Origin: Saccharicrinis sp963675435
Lineage (GTDB): Bacteria > Bacteroidota > Bacteroidia > Bacteroidales > Marinilabiliaceae
Assembly: GCA_963675435.1 (NCBI GenBank)
Contig: OY776216.1
Coordinates: 3,596,001 to 3,660,000 of the forward strand
DNA length: 64,000 bases
Direction: 5' to 3'
In this document: positions 1 through 8,702 of the stretch, one piece after another
How the letters are laid out: every line of letters starts with the position of its first letter
Position numbering within the stretch: the first letter of the stretch is position 1
Position numbers and translations under genes: made by a program
Notes under the pieces: generated by a model
Told to the model about the DNA's origin: nothing
Databases searched by the model: none
The model's input: the letters and a program-made list of their open reading frames with translations, nothing else

Positions 1-1
1 G

Positions 2-673
2 GATATTCCTGACTTAAAACATAAAGGTAGTAGATGGCACGGTTTAATTAATGAACCTTTTATAAATCAAAAGCAACATGCAATATGGGTTAATGTGAAT
101 AATCCAGAGAGTACTATTGGTACAGGAACATCATATAAAAATGAAGGTGAAATTAAAGCAATAAAAACGGTATTAAACAACCTCGTTAAAGCAGAAGGAT
201 TTGAAGAGTATCAAAAATCAATATCTAAAGAAGAAGATAAAGAAATTGGTATTATTACGTTTTACATGCCACAAATGCAGGAAATAAAGAAATCTCTTTA
301 CCCCTCGCTCAAAAAAGAGCAAATGCGAAACTTTGAACACCATAAATCTCAAAACGAATTCAATCTACCATTTAGAATTAATACAGTGGATAGGTTTCAA
401 GGGATGGAAAGGGAAATACTGATAATCTCTACAGTTAGAAGCAACTCCCAATTGAAAGAAAAAGATGGGAAAGAAATTAAGGTTAAGAATACTAAATATC
501 CTCAGGCACTTGGATTTGCACGAGAATTCCAACGAATAAACGTTGGCTTATCTCGAGCCAAAAGATTATTAATTGTTATAGGCAATCAGGAACATTTTTC
601 TCAAAGACCAGAGTATGCAGAAGCCATTAGAAAAATGCACGTAGTAGATATCAAACAACTTCAAAACCTTTAG
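2..673 (+). CDS. Superfamily 1 (UPF1/DNA2-like) helicase, C-terminal part; 5' end outside window
   Basis: The frame is open from base 2 without a start, so the protein begins upstream of the window; a GTG at 95 is only an internal codon. The visible 223 residues match the AAA_12 domain of UPF1-like helicases: a GIITFY segment, then TVDRFQGMEREI (motif V-like, coupling to nucleic acid), then NVGLSRAKRLLIVIGN (motif VI with the arginine finger). It should unwind or translocate on nucleic acid using ATP. The next gene starts 2 nt after its stop and the operon ends with an AAA+ ATPase, so it probably works with those partners. Family assignment is firm; substrate and role are unknown. Confidence 0.85.
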   Translation, partial: DIPDLKHKGSRWHGLINEPFINQKQHAIWVNVNNPESTIGTGTSYKNEGEIKAIKTVLNNLVKAEGFEEYQKSISKEEDKEIGIITFYMPQMQEIKKSLYPSLKKEQMRNFEHHKSQNEFNLPFRINTVDRFQGMEREILIISTVRSNSQLKEKDGKEIKVKNTKYPQALGFAREFQRINVGLSRAKRLLIVIGNQEHFSQRPEYAEAIRKMHVVDIKQLQNL

Positions 674-675
674 AA

Positions 676-2733
676 ATGGGAACATACAGATTAAGTCATA
701 TCCAAAAAAATACAGGATATAAAATTGAAGAGATGGTTCATTTTCTAAGTGAGAATGGGTTTGAATATGAAGCTCTTCCAAGCACAGAAATAACAGAGGA
801 CGCAAAAAGAATCATTGATTATAACTTTAGTCCATCTGATAAAACTAAGGCTGTACCTCATGCACGTAAACAAGAAAGCGAAACTATTCCTGTTGAGATA
901 AAAATATTAGAGGCGGTTAATAAAGAGAAACTATTAATAGAGCGCATAATAGGATTTACAGATTATTCATGGAAATATTTAGTATCAACATTTAAAGGAG
1001 AATGTACACAGCCAGAACCATTTGATGCTTTTGATGAAGTCATTTGTGAAATTCTCCTACAAGGTAACGAGCTTTCGTTACAAGAAATAGGTTCAATCAT
1101 AGGTCTAGACTCAAAAAATGATCCAGGTGCTTATGAAGTAATGGTCAATGCGCTTAAGCCATTAACAGAATTCAACAAAGATGGAAAACGAATGGTTGAT
1201 GGTGATGAAAGTTTATATTGGCTTACAGATTTAGGAAGGGAGTATGCTCAAAATGGTGTTAAATACAACACTTTTAAAAGATCATTTGAAATCTATTGGG
1301 ATGTGATTAGTGGCGAACACCTACTTGCGAAATCAAATTTTCAGAACCTTGTAAGTGAAAAGAATCCTAATATTATATCGAACTCTCCTTCCTGCTCTTT
1401 TGATGAACTTCTAAAGTTAGCTGAAACACAAGCTCCTGAAATACATTTACCGAGTAAAGGATTTAAACTTCTTTCAGCAGAACATCAGAAAACTGAAGGT
1501 TATCAAGCTAAGGTATGGGTTTGTTTTATTGAAAACTTTAGAGATAACTCTACAAGGACAATAGTCTATGATGAAGGAGAAAATAAGATATGCCACGATT
1601 TATCTGAGAAAATAGATAGTCTGCCACGTCTAAAAGATGAACTTCTCCAAAAATTAATTGAAACAGATGAAACTGTTGAAGAAACTATTGAGCGTAAATC
1701 TCAAGAGCAATCTGAAATTGAAAAAGTCCTTATCAATCAACAAGATGAAATTGATAATGCAATATCTAGTTTAGAATTAGAAAAGGTTAGTCAAATAAAA
1801 AACACTATAGAACAAGGTAAAATTCATTTTAATACATTAGAGTTTGAGTTAGAACTAAAATCTATATTTAATAATTCTAACGGAAATGTATGGATTATTA
1901 GCCCTTGGATTAAGAAATATGCATTCTCTAAACGAAAGCCATTTATTGAAAAATACCTAAAAAAGAGAGGTCGAGTATTTATTGCATTCTCAAAACCCGA
2001 AAATGGGGATAGCACAGAATCAAATATGGTTGATAGTGAATCAATGAAGGACTTACAAGAGCTTGAACTAAATTATAATAATTTTTTCTACTGTGAATTA
2101 CCCCAATTTCACTATAAAAATGTTTGGTTAATACCTGAAAACGGAGATAAGCTTTATTATAATGGAAGTTTCAATATTCTATCTTTTTTTGTAAATCAGA
2201 ACCAAAAGTATGTAAGGCAAGAAAAAATGGCTAAACATCTTTGGAACGAAGAGATAAACAATGAATTTTCTGGTGTATTTAATCAATTCGGGGCAAAATA
2301 TATAAATAGAGCTATCGACTTATTAAATGATAACCGTCAGAAACCACCAGAGATAATCAATGAACAGTTTATTGCTAAACTAAAGGCAATAGGGAAAGAG
2401 AAGTTAAAACCATTTGAATCAAATGATTTCTTTGCTGACAAGATTGATGAATTCAACGACATTAAAAGTGAGAATATTAACTATTTTAGAAAGATTTCTT
2501 TCAAAAATGAAATAGCTAGATTCAATTCTATATCACAAGAAAAAAAGAAAATTCATCGTTCAGAAAAATCTACTTTACTAAAAAAATTTAAGACATTACG
2601 TGATAAATATGAAGACCTTGTTGAATTGCAAATAGAAGCATATCACGTCCAAGAGTTAATTGAAAGCATTGAAGTACTTGGGAGTAAAAATTTTAAGAGA
2701 AATCATTCAGGCAAGAAAAAAAGAAGAAAATGA
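676..2733 (+). CDS. PLD-like domain protein with IF2_N-like N-terminus (685 aa)
   Basis: The first ~55 residues (start RLSHIQKNTGYKIEEMVHFL) resemble the small IF2_N helical domain found at the head of Bacteroidota IF-2; this is a by-eye match. The middle is charged and helical. Near residues 400-500 there is a phospholipase D-like fold: a VWIISPWI strand, then FHYKNVW with H479 and K481 forming HxK, then NGSFN about 17 residues later, which fits one HKD half-site. A single HKD motif implies action as a dimer, as in PLD-family nucleases. The C-terminus is very basic (KKKRRK). It overlaps the next gene by 4 nt. Nuclease activity is inferred, not shown. Confidence 0.65.
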   Translation: MGTYRLSHIQKNTGYKIEEMVHFLSENGFEYEALPSTEITEDAKRIIDYNFSPSDKTKAVPHARKQESETIPVEIKILEAVNKEKLLIERIIGFTDYSWKYLVSTFKGECTQPEPFDAFDEVICEILLQGNELSLQEIGSIIGLDSKNDPGAYEVMVNALKPLTEFNKDGKRMVDGDESLYWLTDLGREYAQNGVKYNTFKRSFEIYWDVISGEHLLAKSNFQNLVSEKNPNIISNSPSCSFDELLKLAETQAPEIHLPSKGFKLLSAEHQKTEGYQAKVWVCFIENFRDNSTRTIVYDEGENKICHDLSEKIDSLPRLKDELLQKLIETDETVEETIERKSQEQSEIEKVLINQQDEIDNAISSLELEKVSQIKNTIEQGKIHFNTLEFELELKSIFNNSNGNVWIISPWIKKYAFSKRKPFIEKYLKKRGRVFIAFSKPENGDSTESNMVDSESMKDLQELELNYNNFFYCELPQFHYKNVWLIPENGDKLYYNGSFNILSFFVNQNQKYVRQEKMAKHLWNEEINNEFSGVFNQFGAKYINRAIDLLNDNRQKPPEIINEQFIAKLKAIGKEKLKPFESNDFFADKIDEFNDIKSENINYFRKISFKNEIARFNSISQEKKKIHRSEKSTLLKKFKTLRDKYEDLVELQIEAYHVQELIESIEVLGSKNFKRNHSGKKKRRK

Positions 2734-3356
2734 GCAGATTTGAAACATCGAAATTTGTAAGAGATAGCTCTATCATGCATCAGAATGTTTTAGAAGAGGC
2801 ATGCTTATCTTTAAGGTGGAAGTATCAGATAAAAGATAATTCATTACTCATTACAGATTTAGGAAATAATGTCAACTTCTTTGGTGAGTATGCCATCAAA
2901 GTAACCGACAACAAAGTTACCTATAACACATACTATTTTGGAAAAACATCAGAAGAAGTCGAAAAATTACAAAACAGGTTCAATACCCTAAATGTATCCT
3001 ACACCAAAAATTTGTTAATAAAAGAATTTAAAAGCAAGGGGTTCGCATTCAAACGCAATGCGAAGTTTGTTGAGACTGAATCCGAAAAAGTTAGCTTTTT
3101 TATGGTCGGAAGGTCTAAAATGAAAAATGAAAAAGAACCAGTTGGAGAAATTAAATTTACTATTTTATTTGATGGAACAATTGTAAGTGATTCAAATTAT
3201 CTACCAGAAGATGTCAACGAGAAGGCTCATGCAGCAATGGATTCAATAGATGCATACTTTGGTTCCAAGAGAATAATGACTAAAAAAGAAATACCAATAA
3301 GATATAGAGACAGGGTATCTCATTCCAAACAAATACAAAAAATAAAACGTCAATGA
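2730..3356 (+). CDS. Putative Ycf35 (DUF1257)-DUF2997 fusion protein (208 aa)
   Basis: The N-terminal ~110 residues begin MSRFETSKFVRD and later show a YTKNLLIKEFKSKGF stretch, like the YAxxxVLxEAKKQGF end of DUF1257/Ycf35. The last ~65 residues (VGEIKFTILFDGTIVSDSNY) look like DUF2997, a short family with an I-x-F-x-I-x-x-DG pattern. In cyanobacteria and other bacteria separate DUF1257 and DUF2997 proteins are encoded with the AAA+ ATPase Ycf46. Here the following gene is Ycf46-like and overlaps by 4 nt, which supports the reading. The biochemical role of this trio is not established. The assignment is by eye and needs a profile search. Confidence 0.5.
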   Translation: MSRFETSKFVRDSSIMHQNVLEEACLSLRWKYQIKDNSLLITDLGNNVNFFGEYAIKVTDNKVTYNTYYFGKTSEEVEKLQNRFNTLNVSYTKNLLIKEFKSKGFAFKRNAKFVETESEKVSFFMVGRSKMKNEKEPVGEIKFTILFDGTIVSDSNYLPEDVNEKAHAAMDSIDAYFGSKRIMTKKEIPIRYRDRVSHSKQIQKIKRQ

Positions 3357-4948
3357 TTGTTAAGCAAGGTGTAAATATTTTTGAGCAAATTTCCCATATG
3401 CTAAAAGCATATTATCCCGTATTGTATCTAAATACCTATGAGTATGATAGAACGAAGCAAAAACTCAGGGGGATACTAAAAAATGAAAAACAACCTTTCG
3501 ACTACTATTATTGGAATGCTGTTGATGGTATGGTAAAACATCACCTTGAAGATTCAACATTAAAGGAAATTGAGAACCTTGAAGAGCCAGAAGAGTTGTT
3601 AAACCATATTCAAGAAAATATTGACAATAATAAAAATGAAGTATTCATTCTTGAAGATTTTCATGAGTTTATTGATGAAGTTAATATTAAGATACGTCTT
3701 CGACAACTGGCAGAAAGACTTAGGTTTTATAGAAAACATGTAGTTATTATATCTTCGGTTTTAGTTCTTCCGAATGAGCTTGAGAAATATATTACAGTAC
3801 TGGACATACCACTTCCAGCCAGAAATGACATTAATGCCGTTTTAAACCAAGTTGCTACAAATGCAAAAGTCACTATTCCTGATGGTCTTAAAAAAAGCTT
3901 AATTGACTCTGCTCTTGGAATGACCGTAATGGAAGCAGATTTAGCTTATTGCTTAGCTGCCGTTAAAGACAACCTTGGGGAAAATTCCCCTAAAATTGTA
4001 TCTCATGAAAAGGAGCAAATAATACGAAAGAGTGGGATTCTAGACTATTTTGATGTGAATGAAAGCCTTAGAAGCGTTGGAGGCATGGAACATCTTAAAA
4101 CATGGCTTCAAAAACGTAAATCTGCATTCGAATTTGAGGCTCAAAAATGGAATTTAGCAGAACCCAAAGGATTATTACTGATTGGTGTACCAGGGGGTGG
4201 AAAAAGCTTGACTGCAAAAAGTATTGCATCATTATGGAATATGCCATTACTTCGACTTGATGTCGGTAAAGTTTTTCAGGGAGAAGTAGGAAGCAGTGAA
4301 AACAACATTAGACATGCAATTGCTACAGCAGAGGCCGTTGCTCCTTGCATACTTTGGATAGATGAAATAGAGAAAGGACTATCTGGATCACAAAGTAGTG
4401 GTTCTACAGATGGCGGTACAACTGCAAGGATTTTTTCTACTATTCTTACTTGGATGCAAGAAAAAACTAAAACCGTATTTGTAGTTGCGACAGCTAATGA
4501 CATCTCCCAATTACCTCCTGAATTACTAAGAAAAGGTCGTTTTGATGAAATATTCTTTGTCGATTTACCTTCAGAAGACGAAAGGAAAAGCATATTTCAA
4601 ATTCATCTTGAAAAAAATGGTCATGAGGCCAAAAATTTCAGTCTTGATAAATTGGCTCAAGAGTCTATTGGTTTTAACGGAGCTGAGATTGAAGAAGCAA
4701 TTAAAGAGGCTATGTTTTCAGCTTATATAGAAAATAAATCTTCACCAAGATTAAATATTAAGAATATCCTTGACGCTGTCAGAGATACGGTGCCTTTATC
4801 AACAACAATGAAAGAACACATTGACTTTTTAAGAAACTGGGCTAAGACCAGAGCAAAATACGCAGGAGATGAATTTACTGAGAATATAGAGACAAAAGAA
4901 ATTACTCTTACAAAGACAGAGAAGCAGATAAATCGAAGTTTCGATTAA
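3353..4948 (+). CDS. Ycf46-like AAA+ ATPase (531 aa)
   Basis: This is a classical AAA+ protein with an N-terminal degenerate AAA-like half (residues ~1-220) and one canonical C-terminal module. Walker A is GVPGGGKS (from residue 278), Walker B is LWIDEIEKG (D337, E338), and a sensor/arginine-finger segment ELLRKGRFDEIFFVDLP follows. Length and layout fit the Ycf46 family (about 500 aa). It is the last gene of a four-gene plus-strand operon and is followed by a strong terminator. The partner before it looks like Ycf35/DUF2997, the usual Ycf46 neighbours. Its target is unknown; neighbours with helicase and PLD domains suggest a nucleic-acid or conflict function (inference). Confidence 0.8.
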   Translation: MIVKQGVNIFEQISHMLKAYYPVLYLNTYEYDRTKQKLRGILKNEKQPFDYYYWNAVDGMVKHHLEDSTLKEIENLEEPEELLNHIQENIDNNKNEVFILEDFHEFIDEVNIKIRLRQLAERLRFYRKHVVIISSVLVLPNELEKYITVLDIPLPARNDINAVLNQVATNAKVTIPDGLKKSLIDSALGMTVMEADLAYCLAAVKDNLGENSPKIVSHEKEQIIRKSGILDYFDVNESLRSVGGMEHLKTWLQKRKSAFEFEAQKWNLAEPKGLLLIGVPGGGKSLTAKSIASLWNMPLLRLDVGKVFQGEVGSSENNIRHAIATAEAVAPCILWIDEIEKGLSGSQSSGSTDGGTTARIFSTILTWMQEKTKTVFVVATANDISQLPPELLRKGRFDEIFFVDLPSEDERKSIFQIHLEKNGHEAKNFSLDKLAQESIGFNGAEIEEAIKEAMFSAYIENKSSPRLNIKNILDAVRDTVPLSTTMKEHIDFLRNWAKTRAKYAGDEFTENIETKEITLTKTEKQINRSFD

Positions 4949-4953
4949 AAAAA

Positions 4954-4986
4954 AACTCCCAACCGAATTAAATCAGTTGGGAGTTT
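4954..4986 (+). terminator. Terminator after the Ycf46 operon
   Basis: ACTCCCAAC pairs with GTTGGGAGT and is followed by TTTTTG; the upstream side carries a run of A, so it may act in both directions and also serve the tRNA-Leu transcript arriving on the minus strand. Confidence 0.8.
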
Positions 4987-4991
4987 TTGTG

Positions 4992-5074
4992 TGCCCAGGG
5001 CGGGACTCGAACCCGCACGTACGTAGTACACGCGGCCCTCAACCGCGCCTGTCTACCAATTTCAGCACCTGGGC
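4992..5074 (-). tRNA. tRNA-Leu(GAG)
   Basis: Read on the minus strand it begins GCCCAGGTGCTGAAATTGG and folds into a 7-bp acceptor (GCCCAGG/CCTGGGC), D arm, anticodon stem CGCGG/CCGCG with loop TTGAGGG (anticodon GAG), a long class II variable arm and a T arm with GGTTCGAGTCC. The 3' CCA is not encoded. Confidence 0.93.
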
Positions 5075-5159
5075 TGGTGACAGTTCAAAATTATCTTTTT
5101 ACTGAATGTTTCCGAATTGTTTCCGAATAAATTCCGTATTTTTGTTTTACGTTCTTTAA

Positions 5160-5200
5160 AAACCTAGTATTAATCAGCTATTGCAGCTCTTTAATACTAA
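5160..5200 (-). terminator. Hairpin between tRNA-Leu and the tRNA fragment
   Basis: TAGTATTAA (5165-5173) pairs with TTAATACTA (5191-5199). On the minus strand a GGTTTTT tract follows, so it can terminate transcripts coming from tRNA-Gly and the tRNA-Leu fragment. Confidence 0.5.
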
Positions 5201-5214
5201 ATTTTCGTAAATGT

Positions 5215-5254
5215 CCCTCAACCGTGCCTGTCTACCAATTTCAGCACTTGGGCT
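5215..5254 (-). pseudogene. 5'-half copy of tRNA-Leu(GAG)
   Basis: These 40 nt match the 5' half of the intact tRNA-Leu (5036-5075) at 38 of 40 positions: acceptor 5' strand, D arm and the anticodon loop up to GAGGG. The variable arm, T arm and 3' acceptor strand are missing, so no tRNA can form. It is the remnant of a partial duplication or of an integration/excision event. Confidence 0.8.
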
Positions 5255-5301
5255 AAATAAAAAAGAGCGATTAATTGTATCACCCAATGTTGTATTTTAA
5301 G

Positions 5302-5374
<73 letters not shown>

Positions 5375-5462
5375 AATTTGGAGTGCAAAAATATAAAAAT
5401 ATTCTATTGTTGTATATTTAACCAGGTAAAAAAATATTTTTTTCATTTTTTCAAATTGAATC

Positions 5463-5470
5463 TATATTTG
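5463..5470 (+). promoter_or_regulatory. Putative -7 box of the GH16-like gene
   Basis: TATATTTG matches the Bacteroidota -7 consensus TAnnTTTG and lies about 60 nt before the start codon. No clear -33 TTG is seen at the usual distance. Confidence 0.4.
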
Positions 5471-5530
5471 TAATAACATTTTTTGCTTTATTGCGTAGAA
5501 CAAAGGCAACACAAATTATAATTCTAAAGA

Positions 5531-6772
5531 ATGGCTAATTTTTTTAATACCTTATTTGGAAGTAAATTTCCAAAGACTGAGAAATATGAGAACGAAATCA
5601 AGCAATTAATTGAAGACTTTGAACGTTTTAATAAAATTGAAGAATCTAAAGATCTAAATAGATATTATGAATTGGATACATTAGTTCATTCGGGAGACTT
5701 TGAATTAAAAGTATCTAAACTAAAAAAAGAGAGGTTTAAAGACACAGAAGCTTTTCATCAATTTAAAAAGTTTAAAGAACACAAACGTTCATCCAACGTA
5801 AAAAAATACAATAAACTACTTCATAAAGGTAAAACAGAGGAAGCTAGCGAACTTGAAAACTCACCTGAAATTAAGACTTACTTGGAATTAAAAGCTTTTG
5901 TTGAATCGAAAGAGTTCAGGGATATTAAAACTGATATGAATGATAAAAACAGATTCAAAAAGTCAAAAGAGTATCAGTTAATTGAAGAATATAAAACATT
6001 ATCTAAGACTGAAGATGTTGTTTGGTACCTTAAAACAAAAGATCACAATTCATTTAAAGAAATTGATAAATGGAATATGACTTTTGAAGATGATTTTAAT
6101 GGAACTAAACTTGATGCTTCAAAATGGATTACAGGTTATTACTGGGGTAAAGCTCTAATGAACGACAATTATGTTCAGGCCAATGAAAAACAGTTTTTTA
6201 ATGATACAAATATTGAGTTAAGAGATAGCTGTGCCAGAATTATTACTAAAAATCAAGAGTGTACAGGAAAAGTTTGGGATTCAAAATTAGGTTTTGTACC
6301 TCAAAAATTTGATTATACATCGGCATTAATCAGTACTGGTCAAAGTTTCCGACAACAATATGGTCGTTTTGAAGCCAAAATTAAGTATAGTCACACAGCA
6401 CCTGTTAATCATACATTTTGGTTACTTGCAGAAAAAATAACTCCACAAGTTAACATATTAAAAACTCCAGATAAAGATAAAAATAAGATTGAAGCCGGAA
6501 ACTTTTGGTCTAATGGACAAGAGATCAATCAAAGAGTTGAAAAACTTAAGATACCGGGAACTTCTGATCAATTTTATATTTATTCACTAGAGTGGACGGA
6601 AAACAAAATGGAATGGAAAATTAATGGAGTAACGGTTCATACTCAAACACAAAACATTCCTCAAACACCAATGTATGTATCATTAAGTTCGCATTTATTG
6701 GATGAACCAAAAGCAGAGAATCTGCCTGTTTCAATGGATATTGATTGGGTAAGATGTTATCAGCTTAATTAG
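5531..6772 (+). CDS. GH16-fold protein with helical N-terminus, catalytic site degenerate (413 aa)
   Basis: Residues 1-175 are charged, helix-rich and somewhat repetitive (KSKEYQLIEEYKTL and KSREF-type units). From W181 (WNMTFEDDFNGTKLDASKW) to the end there is a laminarinase-like GH16 jelly roll: YGRFEAKIKY, then HTFWLLAEK, then EWTENKMEWKINGV. GH16 enzymes carry E-x-D-x-x-E in the central strand. Here the aligned stretch is NKIEAGNFW (E321), so the nucleophile and acid/base seem absent. No signal peptide is visible. It may be a carbohydrate-binding or structural protein rather than an enzyme. It is a single gene between a tRNA cluster and a terminator. Confidence 0.7.
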   Translation: MANFFNTLFGSKFPKTEKYENEIKQLIEDFERFNKIEESKDLNRYYELDTLVHSGDFELKVSKLKKERFKDTEAFHQFKKFKEHKRSSNVKKYNKLLHKGKTEEASELENSPEIKTYLELKAFVESKEFRDIKTDMNDKNRFKKSKEYQLIEEYKTLSKTEDVVWYLKTKDHNSFKEIDKWNMTFEDDFNGTKLDASKWITGYYWGKALMNDNYVQANEKQFFNDTNIELRDSCARIITKNQECTGKVWDSKLGFVPQKFDYTSALISTGQSFRQQYGRFEAKIKYSHTAPVNHTFWLLAEKITPQVNILKTPDKDKNKIEAGNFWSNGQEINQRVEKLKIPGTSDQFYIYSLEWTENKMEWKINGVTVHTQTQNIPQTPMYVSLSSHLLDEPKAENLPVSMDIDWVRCYQLN

Positions 6773-6808
6773 CACAGCACATACAATTAACACACAATTT
6801 TATAGAAA

Positions 6809-6842
6809 GGCTCGTCTTAAACGTTTAGACAGCCTTTTTTTG
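6809..6842 (+). terminator. Terminator after the GH16-like gene
   Basis: AGGCT-GTCT-AAACG pairs with CGTTT-AGAC-AGCCT, followed by a run of seven T. Confidence 0.8.
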
Positions 6843-6855
6843 TGCGATTATTTTA

Positions 6856-6863
6856 TATTTTTG
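6856..6863 (+). promoter_or_regulatory. Putative -7 box of the RsmI-like gene
   Basis: TATTTTTG fits TAnnTTTG, 17 nt before the start codon, implying a short leader. Confidence 0.4.
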
Positions 6864-6879
6864 CCAAAAAAATAAATCA

Positions 6880-7584
6880 ATGGCAGGCACCGTATTTTTA
6901 GTACCTAATACACTTGGGGAATCAACAGTTGAAAGTGTAATCCCTTCTGAAGTATGCTTATTAATAAAGCAAATAAAATACTTCATAGTTGAAGATATCA
7001 GAACAACTCGTCGATTCCTTAAAAAAGTTGATAAATCGATTGATATTGACGAATTAACTTTTTATGTTTTAAATAAACATACTACACCACAGCAAAAAAG
7101 CAGCTTTTTAAATGTGGTAAAAAAAGGAGAAAATGTTGGTATAGTTTCAGAAGCTGGAGTTCCTGGTGTTGCAGATCCGGGTGCTGACATTGTTGCTATG
7201 GCTCATCAACAAAATTTTAAGGTTGTTCCTTTGGTGGGTCCGTCCTCTATCCTATTATCATTAATGGCTTCCGGGATGAATGGCCAAAGTTTTGCCTTTC
7301 ATGGTTATATTCCCATTAAAGCAGGCGACAGAGCTAAAGCAATTAAACACCTTGAAGGCATCTCTATCAAAGAAAAACAAACCCAGATATTTATCGAAGC
7401 TCCATACAGAAACAATCACTTATTGAAGGATATTATTACAAATTGTAATCCTAAAACCAAAGTTTGTGTAGCTTGTGATATTACGTTGGAATCAGAGTAC
7501 ATAAAAACTAAAACGGTTGCCCAATGGAAAGGTAAACTGCCTGAGCTCCATAAAAAACCAACGATATTTTTAATTCAAGGATAA
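6880..7584 (+). CDS. RsmI-like SAM-dependent methyltransferase (tetrapyrrole methylase fold, 234 aa)
   Basis: The motif SEAGVPGVADPGADIV (~residues 91-106) corresponds to the SDAGTPLISDPG signature of RsmI, which methylates the 2'-O of C1402 in 16S rRNA. LVGPSSILLSLMASG and the following FHGYIP are also typical. At 234 aa it is shorter than standard RsmI (about 285 aa) and belongs to the short Bacteroidota form, so rRNA methylation is likely but not certain. It is a single gene bounded by terminators on both sides, with a TAnnTTTG box just upstream. Confidence 0.75.
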   Translation: MAGTVFLVPNTLGESTVESVIPSEVCLLIKQIKYFIVEDIRTTRRFLKKVDKSIDIDELTFYVLNKHTTPQQKSSFLNVVKKGENVGIVSEAGVPGVADPGADIVAMAHQQNFKVVPLVGPSSILLSLMASGMNGQSFAFHGYIPIKAGDRAKAIKHLEGISIKEKQTQIFIEAPYRNNHLLKDIITNCNPKTKVCVACDITLESEYIKTKTVAQWKGKLPELHKKPTIFLIQG

Positions 7585-7591
7585 TATATAT

Positions 7592-7634
7592 ACAAAGCAG
7601 GCTTTTCGGAAAATGAAAAGCCTGCTTTGTTTTA
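7592..7634. terminator. Bidirectional terminator between convergent genes
   Basis: ACAAAGCAGGCTTTTC pairs with GAAAAGCCTGCTTTGT; T-rich on both outer sides, between the RsmI-like gene (+) and the DUF169 gene (-). Confidence 0.85.
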
Positions 7635-7648
7635 TTATTATATTGTTT

Positions 7649-8407
7649 TTATTGACGCTCCTGAATTTCTTTCCACATATTTGTTTCCAGAAAACTTGTC
7701 TCTACATTAGATTCCATTTTCATAAACATATTAAATGGAACAGTAAACGTCAAAGTTTCCCTAGGTACAATCATACGTTTTGAAATATCAAAAAAACCTA
7801 TAATAGCTTTGGAGCTTTCTTTTTTGGCTTCTTCATATCCATAGAGTATCGATTGACATGCCGCCCCAAATGGAGACATAACACTCTGATTTGTTCCTTT
7901 ATCATAATCAGCCATTACTACCAGAGCCGACAACTGATCTGCATTCGTAAAAAACACAATCAATTCTGGTTTGTCTTCATCGGTGAGCATTTCCCACGGT
8001 TTAAACACAACATATTTTGTTGAAACATCAGTCATAGGTAATGAATCAACCCATTTTCTGGCTTGCTCCGGATTTTTATAAAAGCGTTCACCTTCTTCCA
8101 TGATAGCACCGGCAGAGCCCATTTGAGCAGCCATCTGCTTATCTCCTGTTGAAAGCAGACTATCTATAGGAAATCTGTCATAACAATCACCAAAGCCAAG
8201 ACCTACTCCTCCACCCGGACAACCATAAGTTTTTCGATCAAAATAAGCCAGACTGTTCTTTTTGCTTGCTGCCACCAACATAGCTGCTACACATCCAAAC
8301 ATATTTCCTTCTTTAAAATGAAGTCCTTTTTCTGGCTTTTCATCTGTATGAATGATTGCTACAGGTTGCATTTGCAATTTCAATGCGTCAATAAGTTTAC
8401 TGTTCAT
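7649..8407 (-). CDS. DUF169 family protein (252 aa)
   Basis: The sequence fits the DUF169/COG2043 family: QMQPVAIIHTDEKP near the start, FGCVAAMLVAA, then TYGCPGGGVGLGFGDCYDRF with conserved cysteines, and a C-terminal NMFMKMESN segment. The conserved cysteine/glycine-rich centre suggests cofactor or metal binding, but no function is established for the family. It is a single gene convergent with the RsmI-like gene and followed by a shared terminator. Confidence 0.75.
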   Translation of the reverse strand: MNSKLIDALKLQMQPVAIIHTDEKPEKGLHFKEGNMFGCVAAMLVAASKKNSLAYFDRKTYGCPGGGVGLGFGDCYDRFPIDSLLSTGDKQMAAQMGSAGAIMEEGERFYKNPEQARKWVDSLPMTDVSTKYVVFKPWEMLTDEDKPELIVFFTNADQLSALVVMADYDKGTNQSVMSPFGAACQSILYGYEEAKKESSKAIIGFFDISKRMIVPRETLTFTVPFNMFMKMESNVETSFLETNMWKEIQERQ

Positions 8408-8610
8408 ATAAAAATATCCTCCTAATTAATTAAATGTCATTTAAATAATGATATTTAAAGTTACATTTATTTAACAGGAAACATAAGTATAGCTACTTAG
8501 ATATATTAATCATGATCATAAAAACAGATCATTTTTAAAATTCTCTATTTGAGTGTTTTAATATAAGAATTGATCCATGTTACTCTTGAAGTGGACTTGT
8601 TTCTCCACCT

Positions 8611-8702
8611 CTGATAAAATGCGTTAAAAAAATCAAAGTTGTTTGAGCGAAGCGAATTCTTTGATTTTAGCAAAACGATTTGATTTTCAGCAATTTTATC
8701 AG
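8611..8702. repeat. Nested inverted-repeat element in the 8408-8983 gap
   Basis: The 576-bp gap between the DUF169 and NYN genes has no credible gene. It contains two perfect 10-bp inverted repeats, one inside the other: CTGATAAAAT (8611-8620) with ATTTTATCAG (8693-8702), and AAAATCAAAG (8629-8638) with CTTTGATTTT (8659-8668). The inner loop holds GAGCGAAGCG. The arrangement looks like a folded RNA or a dispersed intergenic repeat. Nothing else in the gap was recognised. Confidence 0.5.
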
